64,000 nt of DNA from Protea cynaroides (GCA_028583415.1 CM053273.1:88882676-88946675), one strand, 5' to 3'; shown: positions 1-10,970, counted from the first letter of the stretch. Notes: generated by a model from the letters alone, not told the origin. Program-made: numbers and translations.

Positions 1-2
1 CA

Positions 3-2327
3 TGTAAGACCCGTATCGAATTAATCGATCTTATCACCTTGTATCATGCCTTCCTATCATGGTCGAGCCAAGTGGACCAAGTGCATGAAGAAACCACAAG
101 ACCAGGTATAAAATCAACCAAAAAACAGTAAATTATGAGTGTGTGGTCGCATACCTAAACAGGTGTGACCGACCACACCTCAAAATAGTGCAACCACATG
201 AATTTTGGTCGTGTGGTCGCACGTGTCAGAAGGTGTGGTCGACGGATTCTGCGACCCCACCTCCGACCACACGAACCCAGTCAGAAACCGAAAATTAGGA
301 AACCTTCCTAATCCGAAAGAGGTTCTTTCATAAACTCATTAAGGCATATTATGGAGGGTTTTCCTCTATAAATTGGACATCCCTTAGCCTCTTTCACTCT
401 TTTATAACTCAAACTGAAAGTGAGAGAAAGAGAAGAGAAGGAAGAGAAGGAAAATTGAAGAGGAAGACTAATGAGGAGGAAAATTCAGAGAAAACTCTGA
501 ATCTCCAGCAAGCTTAAGGTATGAACATATTTCTCATGTTAAATTTAGAGCCTAGAATAGTTCATGAAAAAAGATAGGATTTAGGAGAAACTCAAATCAT
601 CAATCTATGGACAAATTCCAAGAGAATCCATGGAGAAAATTATGTAGACAATGGATTGTGTATAAAATAATAATTCTGAGCTATAGAACAATCATAAGAA
701 GGACCACGATGATAAGCCAAGGGATCCAAACATGAAGGAATGGAGTTGAGAGTGAAAGGTCGATTATCACACGTATGGTCGCACGTGTGGTCGCATGATG
801 TGTGACCACACGATACACACTTGTCCGACCACATGCCCTCGGGAAGTTTTCAGGGAGGGTGTGGTCGCACGTGTGGTCGCAGGATATGCGACCACACCCT
901 GCGACCACACACCCTGTGGTCGCAGAAACTAAAACCACAGGTGCTGTCACACCTGCGATCCCTCAGTTTCTGTTAGTTTAAATTCATGAGAATTAATTCT
1001 AATTTAAAATCTACAAATTTGTTAGGCTTACACGTGGTCTAAGAGTGAATTACAAAGCTTGAACGATGATTTATTATCAACCAAAAGTGAGGGAACAAGA
1101 CCTAAATTAATTGACTAATAATAAACTGTTTTTATTTATTGAGTCCAATGCCATGAATGATTCTACGCGTGTATTGTGCATTTCACATGTCATCCAATAT
1201 TCCTGTTATTATTGTTCATGCATATTTAACTCAGTTTATTTATAACATAATGATGATGATGATGCTAGGAATAGGCATGTGAATGTATGTGTGTGGTTAG
1301 TGTGCTTGATGCGAGTAGAGCATCAGGGGGAGGACATGACACTATGGTTCATCCTGGTCATCAGACTCTAGCTCTATCTCTACTCAAGTCTTGTCCACTA
1401 ACATCGTCGTATCGTCATTACCTTAGCAGAACTATTACGTCATAGGGCATCAGGGGAGGTGGTCTCTGACTGTGTAGTCTCTGACTCTACCGGGGGACCT
1501 TAGCTCTATCTCTATGGACGTATTGAGGGATGCTGGGGTGAGGCCTTGGATACATTGTTTGACATTAGGACTGGTTAGTTGCGAGCCCAGTTTGCAAGCC
1601 CTCGCCAATAGGGGCTTATGTGTTGGTATGGGTAGGGCATCAGGGGAAGTATCATGCGGTGTTTGATCCGGGCACTTTAGTTCTATCTCTATTCCATGAT
1701 GGGTGTATGTGGGACGACAATGGTATTTGATCCATTGGGCGGCTTCACACACTCGTGTATAGAGGTGCGGCAGCCACCAATCCTTTCTATTACACATTGC
1801 AAACTTATGAACTAGACCAAAGATATGAATTGAATGCATGCATATGTTTGTTGCATTGTTTTGTTTGCTCACTGGGCCATGATGTGTGCTCACCCTTTCG
1901 ACGTCGAATATTTTTAGTTGATGATGCAGGTCATACCGTAGAAGATTATATGAATGCTCCGATGTACGAAAATATTGCGACGATGGATGCAAAAGCTATG
2001 ATGGAGTCGCATGATTCGTCGTGCGAGTGCAACTCATGCGTCTTTGATTAGATTTTAATTGTTGGATTATTCAGAACATGTAATTGATTTTTTTTTTTGA
2101 TGTCTTCAGTTGTTTAAAATAATTGGATACTTTATTTATGATATCACTGTTAGATACTCAGTTCATTAATATTAAAGACTTCGACTATTGTTTATTTACT
2201 CTGATTATGGTTGTGGATGTGTATGGTTTAAGTAAAAGGACACAGCCTATTCGAGATCCTGATTGAACCATTGGATCATAGACGGTTCATCATACCATTC
2301 TGATTAGTGCAAAATTGGGGTGTGACA
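3..2327 (+). mobile_element. Solo LTR of the Tekay-type gypsy family (2,325 bp)
   Basis: It starts TGTAAGACCCG and ends GGGGTGTGACA, the same termini as the LTRs of the complete element at 26669-40879. A TATA box (TATAAAT, about 367) precedes a GA-rich leader and a donor-like AAG|GTATGA at 519. The right flank is CTCCA (2328-2332) and the two visible left bases are CA, consistent with a CTCCA TSD. No internal region is attached. The subfamily mark is a repeated GTGTGGTCG motif in two clusters (about 146-285 and 773-950). Confidence 0.85.
1930..2051 (+). CDS. LTR-borne 122-nt exon-like ORF, copy 1
   Basis: The block follows an AG acceptor-like site (TTGATGATGCAG|G). It is 122 nt: two bases completing a codon, 39 codons and TAG. 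The product starts with TVEDYMNAP after a few residues and ends HDSSCECNSCVFD, with a CxCxxC tail. Every copy of this LTR family in the window that reaches this region has the same length and no internal stop. Upstream sequence differs in frame between copies (for example CCCTTTCGACG here, CCCCTCGACG at 28491), so coding most likely begins at the acceptor. The upstream exon and start codon are not identified, and I do not recognise the protein. CDS status is inferred from conservation only. Confidence 0.45.
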
Positions 2328-4179
2328 CTCCACTAACCCGATTTAATCATGTCGCGTCAAGTCTTCCCATCTTTGCTAGACCAATTGGACCGACCGTATG
2401 AAGTAGGATCACAAACCAGATATGAGAATTGAGTTAAAAACATTAAAAGTATACATAGGATCACATACTTGGGTAGGTACGGTCGACCATATGGAAAGAA
2501 ACAATAAATGGTCACTGATCAATGACCCTACGATCGATTTTTTGACCCTACGGTCGACAAGTTCTGCTACCGTAGGCCATTGACCGTAAGACCCTAAATT
2601 GGACTCCAAGTTTGGAAATTTTTTAATTTGAGGAGGATTTCTTTCTTTTAGAATGTTAGCAAACCCTAGATAAAGAGAAGGAAAGATAAGGAAGAGAAAT
2701 AGAAGAAGAGAAGACTAAGGAGGAGACTGAGAGAAGAGTTCTACAGACTCTCTACAACAAGTAAGGTATGAACCTTGTCTCTGTAGCCTTAGAACCATAA
2801 GAGTTAGAGTTTCTAATGTTAATTGAGATACCAAAACCAATGTGAGGATTCAACCATGTGATTTGCTAAGCAAGTCTCAAAGGGGAATCATGGAGAATGG
2901 GTTAAAGTGATTAATTGGTAAAACTAGGAAATTTAGTCTTAGAATGATTAATAGGGAGGACCCTATTGAAGAGCCAAGAGGAAGTATTTGGATTGAATGT
3001 AGTCTGTGATCAGAAATCTTAAGGTTGCAGCTACGGTCGACCATAGCATGACCAGAGGATCGACTATAGGCATTCGGTAAGAATTTAGAAATCATACGGT
3101 CGCAGATATGGTCGCATATGGTGCGACCGTAGGGTATTAACCATAGGCAGTAAGGTCAACACAGAATGAGACTATAGGACTGATTAGACACCTATTGGTG
3201 ATCTGTTTTGATTTGCGACTACTGTAACATGTTACATAGGAATCCTAACTTAAATATATATAACTTTTAGGTTATTAAAGTGATTCGAAGAGAGTTACAA
3301 GGCTTGGAAGGAGATCAAGCTTTGCTAACAGGTGAGGGAACAAGACCTAAATTAATTGGATAATAATAAACTGTTATTTTATTGAGTCTAATGCCACACT
3401 TGATTCTGTGATTGTATGCTTGTAATGTGCATCTCACATATCATCCAATATTACTGTTATTACTACTCATGCATATTACTTCTGTTTATTTACTACCATG
3501 TTGATTGATGATGATAGGAATAAGCATGTGATTGTGTGTGGTCAGTGTGCTTAATGCAAGTGGGGCATCAGGGGGAGGATGTGACATTGTGGTATTTGAC
3601 TTGGTCACCAGACTCTAGCTCTATCTCTACTTAAATATTGCCCATTGACATCGTCTTATCACCATTACCTTAGCAGAAATATTACGTCATAGGGCATCAG
3701 GGGAGGTGGTCTTGGGCCGTATAGTTTATGACTCTGTCGGGGGGCCTTAGCTCTATCTCTATGGACATATTGAGGGATGCTGGGGTGAGACCTTGGATAC
3801 ACTGGATGACATTTAGAATTGGTTAGTTGCGAACCCAGTTTGCAAGCTCTCATTAATAGGGGCTTACGTGTTGGTATGGGTGGACTTCAGGGGGAGTGTT
3901 GGCGGTGTTTGATCTGAACACTTTAGCTCTATCTCTATTCCATGGTGGATGCATGTGGGATGGCAATGGTGTTTGATCCATTGGGCGGATTCATACACTC
4001 ACGTATAGAGGTGCGGTGGCCGCTAATCCTTTCTATAGCATATTGCAAACTTAAAAATCAGACCAAATATATGAATTGAACGCATGCATATGTTTGTTGT
4101 ATTGTTTTGTTTTGCTCACTGAGCCGTGTTGTATGTTCACCATTTCGACGTCGAATATTCACTACAACAATCCACATTT

Positions 4180-4650
4180 TTGGCAACAAAAATTAACGAC
4201 GAGAACAAAATTCCCGTGGCCAAAAATCATTTTAGCCGATGGAATCTAGATTCCCGTGGCCATAAATCATTTTTGGCCACGGAATTTAGGTTTCCATGGC
4301 AAAAAAAAATAGAGTTTACAGACAGCATCAAAATTCTCATGGCCAAAATCATTTTGGCCAAAGGAGTTACTTTCCCGTAGGCAAAAATCATTTTTGGCCA
4401 CAGTAATTTAATTTTCCGTGGGAAAAAAAATCATTTTTGGCCAGGGGATTTAGTTTCCTGTGGGCAAAAATCATTTTTGGGCACGGTATTTAAGTTCCTA
4501 TGGCTAATAATCATTTTAGCCGACAAGATTTAGATTCCCGTGGGCAAAAATGACTTTTAGCCATGGGATTTGTTTCCCGTGGGCAAAAATAGTTTTTGAC
4601 CACAGTATTTAGGTTCCCGTGGCCAAAAAATCATAGAGTTTCCCCAAAAG
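4180..4650. repeat. Left subterminal repeats of the CACTA element
   Basis: There are roughly seven to eight degenerate units of about 60 bp built on CCCGTGGCCAAAAATCATTT and its partial complement GGCCACGGAATTT. Arrays like this beside CACTA termini are the usual transposase-binding region. Confidence 0.8.
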
Positions 4651-4839
4651 ACATGTAGTTCTAGCCTCCTAGTTCACCTCTCTCTCGTCGAAAATTTCTT
4701 AAATCAACTTTATTACCAATCTAAAAGGGGGAAGGGTTTTTGCTATTCGGCTGTGGGAGAAGCTGAGTGGAGAGGTAGGGATGTGTGAAATCTAGGAAGA
4801 GAGTGAGGGAGAAAGAAGGAGAAGAAGTATGACCTAACT

Positions 4840-5700
4840 CTCTCAGCTCCCTCTATCTGTATTTTCTATAGATCAATGAATGAAAATCCTCTCTACCGCT
4901 GAAGCCCTTTCTCCCGCTCAGTCATCGTTCCATCTTCAAATCCTTCTCTCTCTCCTTCAATCGATACCGTCGAAAACCTTGCGGCTCCAACTCCACCGTC
5001 GGCATTCTTGCGGCTTGATCCTATTGTTAGGATTTTTGTACTCCATCCTCAAGCTTCAGCAATAGACCATAGGTACGTTTGATTAGGTTTATTTTTTCTA
5101 TATCTATTCCTTTTTTTCCTGCTCTAATCTTCCCTGCAACCAATTCCTACTAGTTTCCATTTTTCATAGGTGTAGAGAGAAAGGCAGCCCGTTTGGATCT
5201 CCTGATGTCTGCAGTACATATGGACTGGCTTATTCTTCACTTTCTATGGCGGTACATTTCTCACATTTTTTTATATCATTTTGGGGTTTAAATTTCCAAA
5301 ACAAATTATGAGGGATGATTACTACTTGCCGGTCATGAAAGATAAACTTAACATGTGAGTCTGTAAAAGAGTGAACAATCACTCTACCATTCTAAAAGAA
5401 GTATTTACTAGTTGAAACAAATAATTAAATCTAGTTATTTTTTTCTTTTTTTTTTAATGCTAGAAAATAATTATAGTTCAATAATGTTTTAATGGTGGAT
5501 TAGTTTGCATTATAATTTTTCCTAATTTTGTAGTTCTTGTAAAAAGAATCGAAGTCACTTGTTCAGGCATGGTTAAAGAACAAAGGTGATGCATGAGCTT
5601 CTCTTTCCCACGATCATCATGAGTTCCTATTTGGAGGCTCAGTTCTATATCAATCACATGGGGCCTGAAGGACTCAAGGGTCTAGGTATGTACTTCCTGG
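4840..5700 (+). other. Exon-like stretches inside the CACTA element, unidentified
   Basis: A CT-rich leader-like stretch and an open stretch at 4880-5065 are followed by a possible short exon at 5606-5686. This ends before a GTATG donor-like site and reads MSSYLEAQFYINHMGPEGLK in one frame. I do not recognise it. The pattern suits host gene pieces carried by the transposon, but no reading frame spans the region. Confidence 0.25.
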
Positions 5701-7499
5701 TGAGATGCACTTGGGCTCCTGAATGAAGTATATAGCCCTTGTTCTGTGGCTGAATCATGGACTAAATAATTTTTGTAGTTAAACTAGAGTTGGATTTGTT
5801 GTGCAGCAAGTTTACATAATGTAACAAGGAATCATAATAGCTAATCTAAAAAATCTAGTAGCTTCTTTTCCTTTTGAAATTAGAAGTTGCATTGGGAGAA
5901 TTAGCAACGGATTGGATTTGCTATTGTATTAAACTTTTTTTTTGGGGTACAGTAATCATAATAAGAGAGTTGATAATTATGGGGATGTTCATATCCTTGG
6001 GTAGTTGGTGGGTTTCATACCTTGCAGAAGAATTGTCAATAGAAAACTTAGTTAATATAAGAGTATGTTTCATACCTTTTATTTTTTGGGATGATTTTGA
6101 ACATTGCTTGCTGATGTTTCTTATAATTCATTGATTAATACTATTTGATGGAATTTTGAGCTTGTACGTGGCCATTTGGTATAGTTAATTGGTGTGACTA
6201 TTCTTGGTCACTTGCTTAGTGTCACTTGTATGCTTCAAAATACTTAATTTCTCATTCTAGATTAAACTCTAGGCTGTTGTTGATGATTTCAGTGACAGAA
6301 ATTTCACAAGATCAATTGAACTCCTAGATTTCTCAAGTAATACTTGAGCAGGTTGTCTTTGATGAACATCCAAGTGTTACTTTAAGTTTTAGTGGCACAG
6401 TCATATTTGTTTAACGAGAGGTTGCACATAATTGTGAGGGGCTCGTCCAAATATTCTTGCAGAGTCATTAACATAATTGAGCACATTGCAAACAGAATTT
6501 TATTTTCTTATTGATTTAGAATTATGTATGTTACAATGATGTGTTAAAGTGAGAAGACAAGGGACAGGACTGAAACTTGAAATCATTAAGTGGAGTAAGA
6601 GAGCATGAGGGTAATAAGTTGATATTTTGGTGACTATAGGAACCCTAGTAGAATATGTTTGGTCAAGGGTTGAGATTGCGGGTTCTGTTTAGGTTCAGAT
6701 TAAGGGGGTTCATAGGGTATAGGGAAAATAGGTCAATGAATGGGAAATTGTGGAATTTTGATTGACTCTAATGATACTGTTAAGTGTGAATGATACTATG
6801 TGAACAAAAACTCTATAAATGGCATATAGATGGTGGTTTATATGGAATTTGGTTTTGAGATCAAAGTAAGTTGGCTGAAGAAACAAACAGAACAAGGTTT
6901 TGGGGGTTTCGATGGTTGTTGTCAATGAAGTATGATGCAGAAGTGGCTGGTCAGTGATCAGGTATGCTAACAGAAAACAAAAAGAGAAAATAGAAATGAA
7001 GAAGGAAGAAATGGACCTCATTTCCAATAGAGACTAGGATTGATTTTTGATTCCAAGTAGAATTCTGGCATCAAAAACTAGAACTATCAAATTAACAAGT
7101 AGTCCTCTTAAAATGATCTCCTTCGATGAAAATCGGATAAAATCCACACTACCCTTATGACTAGATCTATGTAAATTCTGATATGTAGCCTTAATTGACC
7201 AGTTAGAGGAAGGCTCTAAAAAACTTCCTGATATGTCATCCAAATTTAAAATTGGTTTAAGTCAAAAATTTTCAATTGAAACCCTGCAAGATAAAGTAAA
7301 AGTGCCACAAGAGGGTACCCTTGTAGGCTCATACACCAAAACACTAAATAATAATAATTAAATAAAAAATAAAAGAGCAAAGTGCTTGCAAGAAATTGCA
7401 GTGCTTTGTGATTGTTTTATGGGGTTTGTTAAACAAAACTCTTATTTTTAAATCCAAACATAACAAACAAGAAAAGTAAAAACAAGCAAAAAAATGTGG

Positions 7500-7570
7500 A
7501 ACTTAATTTCTGTAATCTTCATTCTTTTGTTTCTTCTTGAGTCATCAGTTTTTTTTTTTTTTTTTTTTTC
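7500..7570 (+). repeat. Poly(T) run within the CACTA element
   Basis: A run of about 20 T lies at 7551-7570. A G-rich run follows at 7713-7732. These are simple-sequence tracts in the interior of the transposon. Confidence 0.7.
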
Positions 7571-7889
7571 CTCCAGTGTCATCCTATATACCTGATTCCA
7601 TCTCTATGATACATTTATTTTAGATTTTGTTGTATCTTCACTTGGTCACTTAGGTTTCTGTCATCTGTTATTAAGCTTCTTCTATTCTCCTTTTTTTTCT
7701 CCTTGTCTTGGGGTGGGGGTGGGGGGGGGGGGTGTTAAGCCTTTATTGTAAACTATTGATTCTCCATAAAACTACTTGCAATTTATGTGCTGTTTAACAA
7801 AAACTAATAACAGATGATTTTATTCAAGTTTCTTAATTTTCTCTTTGAACAATTTATAATGTGTTCTTGTTCTCTTTAATGAATTTCAG

Positions 7890-7959
7890 ATTGGTCTGAA
7901 GGATTGGTTACTGAGTATCTAGTTGCTACATTTGGTGATTATTTCACAGATGTGAAGTT
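7890..7959 (+). pseudogene. Captured exon fragment resembling exocyst subunit SEC6
   Basis: A 70-nt exon-like stretch is bounded by TTTCAG on the left and GTAAG on the right. In frame it reads WSEGLVTEYLVATFGDYF followed by TDVK. From memory this resembles a segment of plant SEC6, but I cannot align it here. It sits 624 bp from the right end of the CACTA element with no surrounding gene, as expected for transduplicated exon capture. It has no start or stop and is not expected to make protein alone. Confidence 0.35.
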
Positions 7960-8138
7960 GTAAGCTATTCATTCTCCTGCAAGACACAATATTATTTTTT
8001 GAACATGTTGAAGCTTAATACACTTTTAGGCATGTTCCCATTCATAATACACTTTTTAAGTGATTAGTTAATTTTTGTTCCCTCATTAGGTGCTAGAATA
8101 TTGTACTTGTAGCTACCAAACTATTTGTTATTCCCGCT

Positions 8139-8139
8139 T

Positions 8140-8170
<31 letters not shown>

Positions 8171-8172
8171 TA

Positions 8173-8231
<59 letters not shown>
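8139..8231. repeat. TA dinucleotide microsatellite
   Basis: About 90 bp of nearly pure (TA)n with a few AAA interruptions. The long Tyr/Ile-rich open frames over it are artefacts of the repeat. Confidence 0.95.
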
Positions 8232-8237
<6 letters not shown>

Positions 8238-8583
8238 TTTTTCCCAATGGAAAATTTATTACCGTCAGGAAAAATACTTATTGTTCTCAACGGGAATACA
8301 ATTACCGTGGACAAAAATAGATATTTTTTGCAACGAAAAAATAGTTACCGTCGGTAAAGATAGATATTTTTCTCGACGGAAATAATATTTCTGTGGCAAA
8401 AAATCAAATATTTTAGCCATGGGAATATATTTTCCGTCGAAAAAAATGTGAATTTATACCCACAGCAGATATGCCGACAAAAAATACAACGGAAACTAGT
8501 CCGTCGGTAAATATCAACAGCAACAGAAACCTATTTTTGGCAACGAAAAATTTTCATCGGCGAAAATAAGGATTGTTGTAGTG
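8232..8583. repeat. Right subterminal repeats of the CACTA element
   Basis: The units are built on ACCGTCGGTAAAGATAGATA and CGACGGAAATA. They are similar in design to the left array but different in sequence. The last one abuts the right terminal inverted repeat. Confidence 0.75.
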
Positions 8584-8603
8584 ATTTTTAGTTGATAATG
8601 CAG

Positions 8604-8725
8604 GTCCTACTGTAGAAGAGTACATGAATGCGCCAACATATGGACACATGGCGGCCATGGATGTTGAAGTTGTAGAAGACATGCATGATCCTTTATGCGA
8701 GTGCAATCAGTGCATTTTTTATTAG
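8604..8725 (+). CDS. LTR-borne 122-nt exon-like ORF, copy 2
   Basis: This is the copy in the outer left LTR, just right of the CACTA insertion. It is 122 nt and open to TAG. The tail is HDPLCECNQCIFY, keeping CxCxxC despite many nucleotide changes. The acceptor-like sequence is TTGATAATGCAG|G. Confidence 0.4.
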
Positions 8726-9135
8726 TTTAGCTATATTTGATTATTAGAACATGTAATGGATTAATTACTTTTATGTCTTGAGTTTTGAAGGTAATTGGAT
8801 TAAATAACTATTTATCATGGTTAGATATTCAGTTCGTTATTTATAAAGACTTCCGCTTATTTGTTTATTATCTCTGATTATTATTGTGGAATACGTGTGT
8901 GGTTGATATGGTGGGTACTACCTAACGGAGATCCTGGTTGAAACGTTGGTTTATTGACGGTTCATCACACTATTTTGGTTAATCCAGAATTAGGGTGTGA
9001 CAGTTCCAGCAAAAACTTGTTATACTGTTAATGTAGGAGGCCAAGTAGCTGAAAACTTGGATTTTCATTTGTTAAAATGACCTTGAGAAACAGTGGTGAC
9101 TGAGAGGGAGGATGGGTACATTTCTTCTTGATGAT

Positions 9136-9322
9136 GGAAGTTTTTTGTTCCAGTTTACAAATGAGGGTGATATGGGTCTCATTCTGGAAAAGGGGGTTTG
9201 GTTGGTGGCAAACAAACCTATTTGCCTGAAGCCTTGGAATCAAAGTTACAGCTCAACAAAAATGGAGTTTCCATGGGGCTGATGTGGCTCTCCTTGCCAG
9301 GCTTCCTCTACATTTCTGGAGC
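9136..9322 (+). pseudogene. LINE ORF1 fragment (DUF4283-like)
   Basis: One frame (9136-9279) reads GSFLFQFTNEGDMGLILEKG followed by VWLVANKPICLKPW, the pattern of the DUF4283 domain in ORF1 of plant L1-type LINEs. It stops at TGA 9280-9282. A +1 frame then gives VALLARLPLHFW, which corresponds to the conserved WVRLPGLPLxFW strand of the same domain. The piece is therefore frameshifted. No endonuclease or RT follows. Confidence 0.55.
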
Positions 9323-9602
9323 GGATGGAGAGTGCAAAAAATGAGTCCGAGCAGAAAATTAAATCCCAAAGTATTGGAGAAGTCACTACCGATTAAAATG
9401 ATTCAGGCCCAAAGATAGCAGGAGATGGAAAAGTGGAAGTTACTCCGTTTGTAATTGCTAGAGCCACCGAACAGAAGACTACAGGGAAAATCTTGGCTGA
9501 ATCATATGATGTTTTTACTTCTCGAAAATAACAACAAAATTCAACAATCAAAAAGAGATGAATGATAACTCTCCAGCAGCCAAGATTTCCCCAATCGCTT
9601 TT

Positions 9603-9605
<3 letters not shown>

Positions 9606-9677
<72 letters not shown>
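9606..9677. repeat. (AT)n microsatellite
   Basis: About 72 bp of uninterrupted AT repeats. Confidence 0.97.
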
Positions 9678-9680
<3 letters not shown>

Positions 9681-10887
9681 TTGACAAGCCAAAGTACAAT
9701 TATTCTCCTGTGTAATCAAACATCATAAACTTAACATTCTCCTTTGCAGTGCATCCCAAAGTATTTTGGTCTGCATAGGATTTTCTTTGGAAAAAAATAG
9801 ACGTAGCTTTAAAAGTATTAAGGAATTTAGCACCGTATACCATTGTGTTTGCCACATTGAAGATGCCATCGCACCCTAGAGTGCCCTTCAACACTTGCTT
9901 CATTGTCTTCAGTCAATAATTTTATAATTCTACCAACTAAATCTGTATGGATAAGGAAGTAACAACAACGCCTATTGTGAAGCAAAGCAAATGAGCCTAC
10001 ATTGTATTAACAAATGATTTTTTACTATTTTCCTGGTTAATTTTCAAATACAGGACACAAATCAGCGGGCACAAGAACCCACTTTCAAATTTCAGTTTGT
10101 GAACTTCCACGTTAAGCAAAGGAAGATGAACACATCATGATCAGGAAAAAAAAAAGAGGACAAACTACATATTACACCCACCCTTCTTCACCCCCTTTAA
10201 ACCACTCTCTAATTCTAGAGAAAAACCATGACCATATCTCTTCACATCAGTAGAACCAGTTCCTTGTAATGGTTCTAATAAACCACTTAATTTAAAGCTT
10301 CTACAACCACTTGATGTGGAAGCCTTGCAGCAAATCAGGTTGGAGAACTAAGGAAAACCTTCGGTTGCAGCGAAGAAGAAGATGAGAGAGGATACAATGA
10401 CATTCTTCTGCAAAACCTCTCCCTTCGTTCGTCCAAAAACCACTCTTTCCTATTTCTGATTTTGATTTTGTAAATCTTCCCTCTGTTTTTCTAATTTGAA
10501 AACCAAAAGTGAACGACCAAGAATATGATTACATTTATCATCTTTCAAATTCCATTTCTACATTCACAAAGGATCGTCTCCCTTGGATTGGAGAAAGACC
10601 ACATGGCGTGCATCCAGCGGCCACTGCATTTTCTCCAGTGTTTGTATAGATGGGAGACGATCTGGACTCGGTAAAGATGGGTTCAGTGGTTCAGATGAAG
10701 CAATCCAATATTCGGCCCAAAAAACAACAATACTCATTTGGACAAGTATTAAGCCAGGCCCAAAACCTGGCCCAACTTGCATTTGGGCTGGGTTCAGGAT
10801 AATCCCAGCTGGGAAAGGTTAGAGTGAATTATTAATGTGGACTATAGTTTCTCAAACAGGTTGAAGGGTCTAAACATGATATTTATG

Positions 10888-10970
10888 AGGGAAAATTTCA
10901 CGCACCTCTCGTGAGGTTTGCTCTAACTTCAATCATCCCCTATTATTGGTGATAATGTCACTAACCTCCC
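10888..10970 (+). repeat. Left terminal inverted repeat of the split TIR element
   Basis: It pairs with 59281-59363. Shared blocks include GAGGTTTGCTCTAACTTCAA / AAGGTTTGCTTTAACTTCAA and TGATAATGTCA. Confidence 0.65.

Larger units (their letters stand above)
4160..8583. mobile_element. Non-autonomous CACTA (En/Spm) DNA transposon, 4.4 kb
   Basis: The terminal inverted repeats read CACTACAACAATCC at 4160 and GGATTGTTGTAGTG ending at 8583. They are flanked by a 3-bp TSD ATT (4157-4159 and 8584-8586). Removing the element and one ATT rejoins the LTR sequence GAATATTTTTAGTTG seen in the other LTR copies. Subterminal repeats fill about 450 bp on the left and about 350 bp on the right. No TNP2-like transposase reading frame is visible. 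The interior instead holds exon-like fragments, suggesting captured host sequence. Confidence 0.93.
1..9002 (+). mobile_element. Ty3/gypsy (Tekay-type) LTR, outer copy, broken by two insertions
   Basis: The LTR sequence runs from left of the window, resumes at 2328-4159 after a sibling LTR (3-2327), and continues at 8587-9002 after a CACTA element. It ends in GGGTGTGACA at 9002. It matches the inverted solo LTR at 13114-14687, whose start (reverse-complemented) continues with the same CTCCACT sequence seen at 2328. This places the inner LTR about 18 bp from the start of this one. A GA-rich leader lies near 2680-2760. No gag or pol follows 9002, so it is probably a solo LTR, but the left TSD is outside the window. 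Confidence 0.8.
9003..10887. other. Intergenic stretch, mostly unassigned
   Basis: Apart from the LINE fragment (9136-9322) and the AT repeat (9606-9677), no gene, RNA or element end is recognised. A 67-codon open frame on the minus strand (9700-9903) matches nothing I know and lacks context, so I do not call it a gene. Confidence 0.5.

Noticed and set aside
1450..1992. 180-codon minus-strand frame in the LTR
   Set aside because: It lies opposite the conserved plus-strand block and is not open in sibling LTRs.
9700..9903. 67-codon minus-strand frame (MKQVLKGTLGCDG...)
   Set aside because: No match recognised and no promoter, splice or codon evidence.
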